This document shows positions 1-5,967 of a DNA stretch of 35,047 nucleotides, piece after piece. This DNA comes from Duncaniella sp. (lineage in GTDB: Bacteria; Bacteroidota; Bacteroidia; Bacteroidales; Muribaculaceae), in contig NZ_JAIDEN010000150.1 in the NCBI RefSeq assembly GCF_029054785.1, forward strand, positions 1 to 35,047, given 5' to 3'. The notes below the pieces were generated by a model. That model worked only from the letters and a program-made list of their open reading frames with translations, was not told where the DNA came from and made no database searches. The number at the start of each line of letters is the position of its first letter. Positions within the stretch are counted from its first letter, which is position 1. A program made the translations under genes and the position numbers.

Positions 1-444
1 TACAAATTCTTCTCCGTTTGAATCAGAATTGTCGAAAGAGACTGAAAAAATAGCATCATTTTCAGAATGGATACTATGACCTGTATCTTCATCATAAAAA
101 AGATTTATAGAATCCTTTATTGTGATTCCATATTTCAGTCGGGGAGTGCAACGATCCATATATGAGCCTAACTGTTCTACACCGTCAGATGGAGAATTTG
201 CTAATTTGACTTCAATTGCAATAAATGGGGTTTTGGTAGAATCCAAAAGTACAATATCACATTTTTTTGTACTTCCCATTTTTATTCCATACTCACGTAT
301 AACTAGTTCCTCAGGCCAACCAAGCAGGTCTTGGTCAGTAAAAATATCAGTTATAGTTTTCTGATAAATTGTTTCTTCGGGGTTATTTTTTGCTAAGAAG
401 AGTTGTTTAGAGATATATTTCCAAATTTTGGGGTTAGAATCCAT
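1..444 (-). CDS. PD-(D/E)XK nuclease-like protein, HSDR_N type (3' end off window)
   Basis: The reading frame is open from an ATG at 442-444 to the left edge, giving 148 residues with no stop, so only the N-terminal part is present. Residues 62-80 read CDIVLLDS...FIAIEVK, which matches the Asp ... Glu-x-Lys core (D63, E78, K80) of PD-(D/E)XK nucleases. Q91-L-G-S-Y95 follows and matches the QxxxY helix seen in RecB-like and type I restriction HsdR N-terminal nuclease domains. E46 or E51 could be the upstream acidic residue. The start is supported by a promoter match ending about 30 bases upstream. The DNA is clearly more AT-rich than the rest of the window, which suggests separate acquisition. 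It could be a restriction subunit, a stand-alone defence nuclease or a housekeeping nuclease; the missing C-terminus would decide. The fold assignment is fairly secure, but the biological role is unknown. Confidence 0.75.
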   Translation of the reverse strand, partial: MDSNPKIWKYISKQLFLAKNNPEETIYQKTITDIFTDQDLLGWPEELVIREYGIKMGSTKKCDIVLLDSTKTPFIAIEVKLANSPSDGVEQLGSYMDRCTPRLKYGITIKDSINLFYDEDTGHSIHSENDAIFSVSFDNSDSNGEEFV

Positions 445-472
445 TGTGTCAATGATTTTGTATTGCGATATG

Positions 473-504
473 CAAAAATACGCAAAAATATGAATGTTTG
501 CAAT
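473..504 (-). promoter_or_regulatory. Bacteroidota-type promoter for the nuclease-like gene
   Basis: Read on the minus strand, ATTG (501-504) is followed by exactly 20 bases and then TATTTTTG (473-480). This fits the TTTG-N19-21-TAnnTTTG consensus with one -33 mismatch. Transcription would begin about 20 bases before the ATG at 444. The -7 box lies in a 10-bp direct repeat (YGCAAAAATA at 471-480 and 481-490), so a second copy of the box sits at 483-490. Confidence 0.5.
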
Positions 505-635
505 ATGTTGAATTTTGGATATTAGTAAGGTTTTAGCAAGCACTTGCAAAAATTAGGTCGCTTTAAATTATATTTGTTAATTATAGCACCCTCAGTGGCA
601 GCAACGTAAGTTTTGAAACTTTTTGTGCTATATAA

Positions 636-667
636 ATTGTAATATAGGTATTGATTAAGTAAATTTG
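636..667 (+). promoter_or_regulatory. Bacteroidota-type promoter abutting the ybaK start
   Basis: ATTG (636-639), a 20-base spacer and TAAATTTG (660-667) match the Bacteroidota sigma factor consensus apart from one -33 base. The -7 box ends only four bases before the ATG at 672, so a start at the usual distance would give a leaderless or nearly leaderless mRNA. Confidence 0.4.
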
Positions 668-671
668 CAAC

Positions 672-1172
672 ATGAACGCGTCAAAAGAAAAAATCAATAA
701 GACGAACGCTGCACGTCTGTTGGATAAAGCTAAAACCGCATACGAACTTATCCCTTATAATGTCGATCCTGACAATCTTGCTGCCGAACATGTGGCTGAG
801 GAGCTTGGAGAGGATATAAACTCGGTGTTTAAAACTCTGGTGCTTCACGGTGACCGTTGCGGTCATTTTGTCTGTGTGATTCCTGGCAATATGGAGGTCG
901 ATCTGAAGAAGGCGGCCAAGGCTGCCGGGGCCAAGAAGGCTGAGATGATTCCGATGAAGGAGCTGCTTCCGCTGACGGGATATATCCGTGGCGGCTGCTC
1001 GCCGGTTGGCATGAAAAAGCCTTTCCCGACGTTTTTCCATTCGACGGCTCTTGATTTTCAATATATCTATGTTTCCGCCGGGCAGCGCGGATTGCAGTTC
1101 AAGGTCAGCCCTCAGGATCTGATCGCTTACTGCAAGGCTTCTGTCGCTGACATTGCGGGTGACAAGGAGTGA
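672..1172 (+). CDS. ybaK: YbaK/EbsC-family aminoacyl-tRNA deacylase (Cys-tRNA(Pro) deacylase type)
   Basis: This 166-residue protein has the full YbaK/ProX-type editing domain. The segment DINSVFKTLVL (residues 48-58) carries the conserved Lys (K54) used by the family for hydrolysis. Residues 104-116 (YIRGGCSPVGMKK) form the conserved glycine-rich substrate loop. Members hydrolyse Cys-tRNA(Pro) made in error by prolyl-tRNA synthetase; they act in the cytosol as stand-alone editing factors. The N-terminus is about 10 residues longer than the E. coli form, but no other in-frame start is available nearby. The gene is followed after 111 bases by aroC on the same strand and may be co-transcribed. 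Family assignment is firm; the exact tRNA specificity (Cys-Pro or another) is inferred. Confidence 0.9.
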   Translation: MNASKEKINKTNAARLLDKAKTAYELIPYNVDPDNLAAEHVAEELGEDINSVFKTLVLHGDRCGHFVCVIPGNMEVDLKKAAKAAGAKKAEMIPMKELLPLTGYIRGGCSPVGMKKPFPTFFHSTALDFQYIYVSAGQRGLQFKVSPQDLIAYCKASVADIAGDKE

Positions 1173-1222
1173 GCATGATTTTGACGGCAGTTGAATGACG
1201 CTGTGGCGGATCTGTGCTCGAC

Positions 1223-1252
1223 AGGTTGTTGACTTCTGTTTTGAAACAACCT
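1223..1252. repeat. Short inverted repeat, AGGTTGTT/AACAACCT family
   Basis: AGGTTGTT (1223-1230) and AACAACCT (1245-1252) form a perfect 8-bp stem around a 14-base loop, between ybaK and aroC. Related arms occur at 3410-3431, 10180-10197 and 34973-34991, always between genes. Its weak T content makes it a poor intrinsic terminator. Confidence 0.5.
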
Positions 1253-1283
1253 CTGAAACATCACATCAACAAAGAAATTCCAG

Positions 1284-2360
1284 ATGAATACAATCGGTAA
1301 GATATTTACTTTCACCGGTTTTGGTGAAAGCCACGGCGCTGCCATAGGCGGTGTCATCGACGGGATGCCCGCAGGCGTTTCGATAGACCTTGACAAGATC
1401 CAGTATGAGCTTGACCGCCGCAAACCCGGACAGTCAGCTGTCACTACGGCGCGGAAAGAGAGCGATACGGTCGAGATATTGTCGGGCCTTTTCGAGGGGC
1501 GCACGACCGGATGTCCGATCGGCTTTGTCATCCGCAACGAGAACCAGCATTCGAATGACTACGATCATCTGCGCGACGCTTTCCGTCCGTCACATGCTGA
1601 TTTTACATACAGCTCCAAGTACGGGTTGCGTGACCATCGTGGCGGCGGTCGTTCAAGTGCGCGTGAGACGGCTACACGGGTTGTGGCGGGAGCGTTCGCT
1701 CGCCAGGCGCTTGAGCAGCTCGGCATCAGGATCCGGGCCTACACTTCGCAGGTCGGGGCGGTAGCGCTCGACAAGTCTTATGACGAGCTGGACCTTGAGC
1801 TGTGCGAAAGCAATCCTGTCCGCTGTCCTGATCCGGAAAAAGCCGCCGAGATGGAGGCCTTGATTCTTAAGGTCAAGAGCGAGGGCGACACGATCGGTGG
1901 AATCGTCGACTGTGTTGTCAGTGGCGTTCCTGTGGGTCTGGGTGATCCGGTTTTCGGTCGTCTCGGTGCCAGGCTGGCTGAGGCTATGATGAGCATAAAT
2001 GCAACCAAGGGCTTTGAGTATGGCATGGGATTCCGCGGGGTGGAACGAAGAGGCAGTGAAGTGCTTGACAGCTTCGTGATGACTGACGGCGGGGAGATCG
2101 CCACTGTCAGCAACCATTCCGGAGGCATTCAGGGCGGTATATCCAACGGGCAGGACATTACTTTCAGAGTCGCGTTCAAGCCTGTGGCCACGCTGATGCA
2201 GGATGTGAGGACTGTTGACAAAGACGGGAAGGAAGTGGTCATCAAGGGCAAAGGACGCCATGATCCCTGTGTTGTTCCCCGTGCCGTGCCGGTTGTTGAG
2301 GCAATGGCCGCGATAGTTCTCCTTGACGCATATCTGATGAACCGAGGCGCACGTCTATGA
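1284..2360 (+). CDS. aroC: Chorismate synthase
   Basis: Chorismate synthase makes chorismate from 5-enolpyruvylshikimate-3-phosphate, using reduced FMN; this is the last step of the shikimate pathway to aromatic amino acids and folate. The 358-residue length is normal for the family. Signature motifs are present: GESHG at 14-18 near the N-terminus, and the block beginning RPSHADFTY at residue 100 and running through KYGLRDHRGGGRSSARE, which contains the conserved His/Arg residues of the active site. The C-terminal GRHDPCVVPRAVP segment is also typical. The ATG at 1284 gives the expected N-terminus (MNTIGKIFTFTGFGESHG). The stop overlaps the start of the radical SAM gene by four bases, so the two genes are probably translationally coupled. 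Confidence 0.97.
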   Translation: MNTIGKIFTFTGFGESHGAAIGGVIDGMPAGVSIDLDKIQYELDRRKPGQSAVTTARKESDTVEILSGLFEGRTTGCPIGFVIRNENQHSNDYDHLRDAFRPSHADFTYSSKYGLRDHRGGGRSSARETATRVVAGAFARQALEQLGIRIRAYTSQVGAVALDKSYDELDLELCESNPVRCPDPEKAAEMEALILKVKSEGDTIGGIVDCVVSGVPVGLGDPVFGRLGARLAEAMMSINATKGFEYGMGFRGVERRGSEVLDSFVMTDGGEIATVSNHSGGIQGGISNGQDITFRVAFKPVATLMQDVRTVDKDGKEVVIKGKGRHDPCVVPRAVPVVEAMAAIVLLDAYLMNRGARL

Positions 2361-3244
2361 AACTTTACAGGGATTTTTCGGATTTTCTTAGTGAACATTT
2401 CGATGGAAAGGTCCAGAAGATAACGGTCAACGCCGGTTTTACTTGTCCGAACCGCGACGGGAGCAAAGGGCGTGGCGGCTGTACTTACTGCAACAACCAG
2501 TCGTTCAATCCGGAATACTGCAAGCCGACCCTGAGCGTGAGGGAGCAGCTTGAGCAGGGAAGACGTTTTTTTGCCAGCAAGTATCCTCAGATGAAATATC
2601 TGGCCTATTTTCAGGCCTATACCAACACGCATTCCGATGACATTGACCGTCTGATGGGGCTCTATGAAGAGGCGCTTGCTACGGAAGATGTAGTAGGGCT
2701 GATAATCGGTACGCGTCCCGACTGCATGCCTCAGAATCTGCTTGACCGTCTTGCAGGGCTTGGGAAATGGGTGATGGTGGAATATGGTGCGGAAAGTGCC
2801 TGTGACCGGACTCTTGAGCGGGTGAACCGTTGCCACACGTGGGCCAATACTGTCGATGCCGTCAGGCGTACTCATGCCGCCGGGATTCTGTGTGGGCTAC
2901 ATTTTATCATGGGCTTGCCCGGAGAGGATGAAGCAGTGATGATGGAGACCGTTGACCGCATCAATGAACTGCCGGTGGATACGGTGAAGTTTCATCAGCT
3001 CCAGCTGGTGCGTGGCACAAGGATGGCCCGCGATGTGGAGGCCGGGCTTTACGATATTCCACGGTTTACGGCTGAGGAGTATGTTGAGCTTTGTGTCAGG
3101 ATTCTCCGCAGACTGCGCCCGGACATTGCCGTCGAACGTTTCGTCTCGCAGTCGCCCTCAGATCTGCTGATCTATCCGCGGTGGGGGCTGAAAAACTACC
3201 AGTTCACAAATCTGCTTCACAACCGTTTGAGGAGAGATCTGTGA
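2357..3244 (+). CDS. YhcC/TIGR01212-family radical SAM protein
   Basis: The protein has 295 residues. Cysteines at 30, 42 and 45 (FTCPNRDG...GGCTYC) form the CX11CX2C [4Fe-4S] site that marks the YhcC-like, Elp3-related radical SAM branch, rather than the standard CX3CX2C spacing. The block GTRPDCMP near residues 118-125 and the downstream LHFIMGLPGE (around 181-190) are typical of the TIM barrel that binds S-adenosylmethionine. The substrate of this family is not settled. The ATG overlaps the aroC stop (ATGA), which indicates one transcript. The family is firmly recognised, but no specific function should be assigned. Confidence 0.9.
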   Translation: MKLYRDFSDFLSEHFDGKVQKITVNAGFTCPNRDGSKGRGGCTYCNNQSFNPEYCKPTLSVREQLEQGRRFFASKYPQMKYLAYFQAYTNTHSDDIDRLMGLYEEALATEDVVGLIIGTRPDCMPQNLLDRLAGLGKWVMVEYGAESACDRTLERVNRCHTWANTVDAVRRTHAAGILCGLHFIMGLPGEDEAVMMETVDRINELPVDTVKFHQLQLVRGTRMARDVEAGLYDIPRFTAEEYVELCVRILRRLRPDIAVERFVSQSPSDLLIYPRWGLKNYQFTNLLHNRLRRDL

Positions 3245-3303
3245 CCAGTCCGTTAGGGACAACCGGCAGAGGGGTGGATGTCACGGTTGTGACGGAGTAT
3301 TTG

Positions 3304-3335
3304 TTTGTGCGGAACAGTATTTTTCGCTAAATTTG
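3304..3335 (+). promoter_or_regulatory. Bacteroidota-type promoter for upp
   Basis: TTTG (3304-3307), a 20-base spacer and TAAATTTG (3328-3335) match the consensus at every defined position. Transcription would start near 3341, leaving a leader of about 120 bases before upp that contains the hairpin at 3410-3431. Confidence 0.65.
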
Positions 3336-3409
3336 CGTTTATAATAATATGACAGAATGGCGCGTTAGTTCTGATCGGGTTGGTCCGGATCAGGCTCCGA
3401 TGCGTTTAA

Positions 3410-3431
3410 GAGGTTGTTTTTTTACAACCTC
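3410..3431 (+). promoter_or_regulatory. Hairpin with U-only loop in the upp leader
   Basis: GAGGTTGT (3410-3417) and ACAACCTC (3424-3431) form a perfect 8-bp stem closed by six T residues. It lies between the predicted upp promoter and the upp start. A second possible stem, CTGATC (3371-3376) with GATCAG (3388-3393), lies upstream. It belongs to the same repeat family as 1223-1252. It could be an attenuator, a protein site or a stabilising leader structure; the sequence alone cannot separate these. Confidence 0.45.
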
Positions 3432-3463
3432 CAAGTTTGTAGAACAATAAAAATCAAAATATC

Positions 3464-4117
3464 ATGGAAGTAATAAATTTTGCAGATCAGCCGTCGCTTG
3501 TCAGCCAGTATATGAGCGAGCTGCGTGACATAAAGGTTCAGAATGACATGTTGCGTTTTCGCCGGAATCTGGAGCGGATCGGTGAGATCATGGCTTACGA
3601 GATGTCCAAGCGGATGCGCTACAAGACGGTGGATGTTACCACTCCTCTTGCTGTGGCTCCATGCCAGGTGCTTGACGAAGATGTGGTGCTCGCTACTATT
3701 TTCCGTGCCGGAATACCTTTCCACAAGGGATTCCTCGATTATTTTGACCATGCGCAGAACGCTTTCGTCTCGGCTTACAGAAAGTATCGCGAGAAAGAAA
3801 ATTTCGATGTGTTCATTGAATACATCGCATCTCCGAAACTTGACGGCAAGACTCTTGTGATCGCAGACCCGATGCTCGCTACCGGCGCTTCGATGGAGTT
3901 GAGTTACAGGGCGCTCCTGACGAAGGGCGAGCCGGCTCACGTGCATGTGGCCTCGATCATCGCATCGAAGAAAGCCGTGGATTATGTGCGCGAGACTTTC
4001 CCGGCTGAGAAGACCACTCTGTGGGTTGGAGCGATCGACGATGTCATCAACGAGCATTCCTATATTGTGCCGGGTCTCGGCGATGCCGGAGACCTCGCAT
4101 ACGGCATAAAGGAATGA
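3464..4117 (+). CDS. upp: Uracil phosphoribosyltransferase
   Basis: This enzyme salvages uracil by joining it to PRPP to give UMP, in the cytosol. The protein has 217 residues, normal for the family. The PRPP-binding loop is at residues 132-143 (VIADPMLATGAS), and the conserved RAG is at 81-83 in FRAGIPFHKG. The C-terminal block around GLGDAGDLAYG matches the uracil-binding end of the family. It is a single-gene unit, with its own promoter match upstream and a strong shared terminator downstream facing metK. The ATG at 3464 gives the usual N-terminus; no better start is seen. Confidence 0.95.
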   Translation: MEVINFADQPSLVSQYMSELRDIKVQNDMLRFRRNLERIGEIMAYEMSKRMRYKTVDVTTPLAVAPCQVLDEDVVLATIFRAGIPFHKGFLDYFDHAQNAFVSAYRKYREKENFDVFIEYIASPKLDGKTLVIADPMLATGASMELSYRALLTKGEPAHVHVASIIASKKAVDYVRETFPAEKTTLWVGAIDDVINEHSYIVPGLGDAGDLAYGIKE

Positions 4118-4145
4118 CAGCCGGAAACTGAAAACGAAAAACAGC

Positions 4146-4200
4146 AAAAAGCAAGCCTCATGGCGCAGATCTGATCTGTCAGCCATGAGGCTTGCTTTTT
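4146..4200. terminator. Bidirectional intrinsic terminator between upp and metK
   Basis: The arms at 4146-4164 and 4182-4200 are perfectly complementary over 19 bp, with A5 at the outer left and T5 at the outer right. The hairpin can therefore terminate both upp (+) and the convergent metK (-). The 17-base loop contains a smaller AGATC/GATCT pairing. Confidence 0.9.
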
Positions 4201-4227
4201 TGTGAGTTAGAGTCGGAGCTCTTGATT

Positions 4228-5556
4228 TCAGTCAAGACCGAAGGCCTTTTTCACAGCGGGCACCGCATCGAGTTTTTCCCATGTGAAGAGTTCGACGGTG
4301 CGTGTGAAGGGCTTTTCGTATTTTGAATGGAATGTTTTTGTGACAGTCATCGGCTGACGTCCCATGTGGCCGTAGCTTGCAGTTTCGCGGTAGATCGGGT
4401 TGCGCAGGCCGAAGCGCTGTTCGATTGCATAGGGTGTCATGTCGAAGCAGGGCATTTCAGCGACCTTTGCTGCGATCTCGGCATCAGAAAGGTTTACTTT
4501 GGCTGTTCCATAGGTGTTGATGCAGAGGCTGACAGGGCGTGCCTCGCCGATTGCATAGGCTACCTGTACAAGCACACGGTCAGCAACGCCGGCTGCCACG
4601 AGGTTTTTGGCGATGTGGCGTGCGGCATAAGCAGCCGAGCGGTCAACCTTGGAGGGGTCTTTGCCGGAGAAAGCGCCTCCGCCGTGTGCGCCATGACCGC
4701 CATAGGTGTCGACGATGATCTTGCGGCCTGTAAGTCCGGTGTCGCCGTGAGGACCGCCGATAACGAATTTTCCGGTGGGGTTTACCAGCAGTTTTACATC
4801 ATCGCCGATGAGAGCGGCTTCTTCAGGACGGAGTTTGGCTTTGACACGGGGAAGAAGGATGTTGCGGACATCTTCGGTGATGCGCTGCTGCATGGCGCGG
4901 TCAGCTGCCGCACGGGCCGAGTCGGAGTCTTCCGTGGGCTGGATGAATTCGTCGTGCTGTGTGGAGATGACAATTGTGTCGACACGCAGCGGACGGTTGT
5001 TCTCGTCATATTCGACTGTCACCTGGCTTTTGGAGTCAGGGCGCAGATAGGTGTACTGCCGGCCGCGTTTCTCGTGGGTCATTTCTTTTTCCTCGCGGCG
5101 GATGTCGGCGAGTTCGCGCAGCAGACGGTGTGAGAGGTCGATTGTCAGCGGCATATAGTCGAGGGTCTCATTGCAGGCATAGCCGAACATCATGCCCTGA
5201 TCGCCTGCGCCCTGTGCCTCAAGTTCGGAGCGTTCCACACCGCGGTTGATGTCAGCGCTCTGCTCATGGAGGGCCGAGAGCACTCCGCAGGCCTCGCCGT
5301 CGAACTTCAGCGCACTGCGGTTGTAGCCGATGTTGCGGATCACGTCGCGGGTGACTTCCATGAGGTCGATATAGGCTTCGCTTTTTACCTCGCCGGCGAT
5401 GACTACCTGGCCGGTGGTAACAAGGGTTTCACAGGCGACTTTCGATTTCGGGTCACGGGCGAGAAACTCGTCGAGTATGGCGTCGGAGATCTGGTCGGCA
5501 ACTTTGTCGGGATGGCCTTCAGAGACTGACTCTGAGGTGAAGAGATAAGTTTTCAT
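4228..5556 (-). CDS. metK: S-adenosylmethionine synthetase
   Basis: MetK makes S-adenosylmethionine from methionine and ATP; SAM is the methyl donor and the radical SAM cofactor. The protein has 442 residues, longer than the roughly 384 of E. coli, as is usual in this phylum. Signatures are GHPDK at 14-18, GAGDQGMMFGY at 116-126 (the first MetK signature, ATP/methionine site) and GGGAFSGKDPSKVDRS at 292-307 (the second signature). The start gives the standard MKTYLFTSESVSEGHPDK opening. The gene stands alone, with a shared terminator downstream and a predicted promoter about 300 bases upstream, which implies an unusually long leader. Confidence 0.97.
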   Translation of the reverse strand: MKTYLFTSESVSEGHPDKVADQISDAILDEFLARDPKSKVACETLVTTGQVVIAGEVKSEAYIDLMEVTRDVIRNIGYNRSALKFDGEACGVLSALHEQSADINRGVERSELEAQGAGDQGMMFGYACNETLDYMPLTIDLSHRLLRELADIRREEKEMTHEKRGRQYTYLRPDSKSQVTVEYDENNRPLRVDTIVISTQHDEFIQPTEDSDSARAAADRAMQQRITEDVRNILLPRVKAKLRPEEAALIGDDVKLLVNPTGKFVIGGPHGDTGLTGRKIIVDTYGGHGAHGGGAFSGKDPSKVDRSAAYAARHIAKNLVAAGVADRVLVQVAYAIGEARPVSLCINTYGTAKVNLSDAEIAAKVAEMPCFDMTPYAIEQRFGLRNPIYRETASYGHMGRQPMTVTKTFHSKYEKPFTRTVELFTWEKLDAVPAVKKAFGLD

Positions 5557-5850
5557 ATATTATATATAAAATAAAAATGTCGAAGACAGCTTGAAATGGC
5601 GTGGATCAGACGCAGCTGCTTCAACATTTTCCATCCGGATAGCGATGAATGCTCTGTGGCATTCGGATCACGGATACATTTATGCTCAAAAGTCAATCCT
5701 CTGGTTGATGATGACGATCTCTTTCATTCATTTCGTGCAAGAATCCCGTTTTCAGAAACGCCGGAGCGAAAACGACTGAAAGAGGTGCAGTTTTAGCATT
5801 TTTTGAAGTGGTTGCAAGCAGCCAAATTTGTCCACTTTTTTAATTTCGGA
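5557..5850 (-). other. Long untranslated leader proposed for metK
   Basis: No gene is convincing in this stretch. The two overlapping plus-strand frames of 62-66 codons have no family features and run against the predicted transcript. On the minus strand the only promoter match is at 5853-5884, so this would be a leader of nearly 300 bases. It contains a possible 15-codon leader ORF (5799 down to 5752, stop included) and a short stem AAGTGG/CCACTT (5806-5811 with 5832-5837). I do not recognise any SAM riboswitch class in it. Confidence 0.35.
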
Positions 5851-5852
5851 TG

Positions 5853-5884
5853 CAAAGTTAAGAAGAATCCGCCGGACTTGCAAA
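5853..5884 (-). promoter_or_regulatory. Bacteroidota-type promoter upstream of metK
   Basis: On the minus strand TTTG (5881-5884), a 20-base spacer and TAACTTTG (5853-5860) match the consensus fully. It points at metK, 300 bases away. The -33 box lies inside the loop of the hairpin at 5866-5908. Confidence 0.6.
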
Positions 5885-5908
5885 TATAATTTGCCGGTCC
5901 GGCGGATT
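5866..5908 (-). terminator. Terminator-like hairpin after the wza-wzc operon
   Basis: AATCCGCCGGAC (5866-5877) and GTCCGGCGGATT (5897-5908) form a perfect GC-rich 12-bp stem with a 19-base loop, about 60 bases past the wzc stop. On the minus strand it is followed by a pyrimidine-rich run (TTCTTCTTAACTTT) rather than a clean T tract, so termination strength is uncertain. Confidence 0.55.
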
Positions 5909-5967
5909 TATGCAATATCTGCCGCTGAGGGAGGGGTGGTGGCAGTGCTTGGAGCGCGTTCCTTAAA

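Noticed and set aside
122..364. 80-codon plus-strand frame
   Set aside because: It is opposite the nuclease frame, which has real motifs (D63, E78, K80, Q91-x3-Y95) and a promoter.
2129..2875. 248-codon minus-strand frame and similar ones at 1653-2261 and 4327-5133
   Set aside because: They are antisense shadows of aroC, the radical SAM gene and metK, with no recognisable domains.
5591..5796. Two overlapping plus-strand frames of 62-66 codons
   Set aside because: They overlap in different frames, show no domain and oppose the predicted metK transcript.
5557..5850. Known SAM riboswitch class upstream of metK
   Set aside because: I could not see the conserved cores of the SAM riboswitches I know; only length and position are suggestive.
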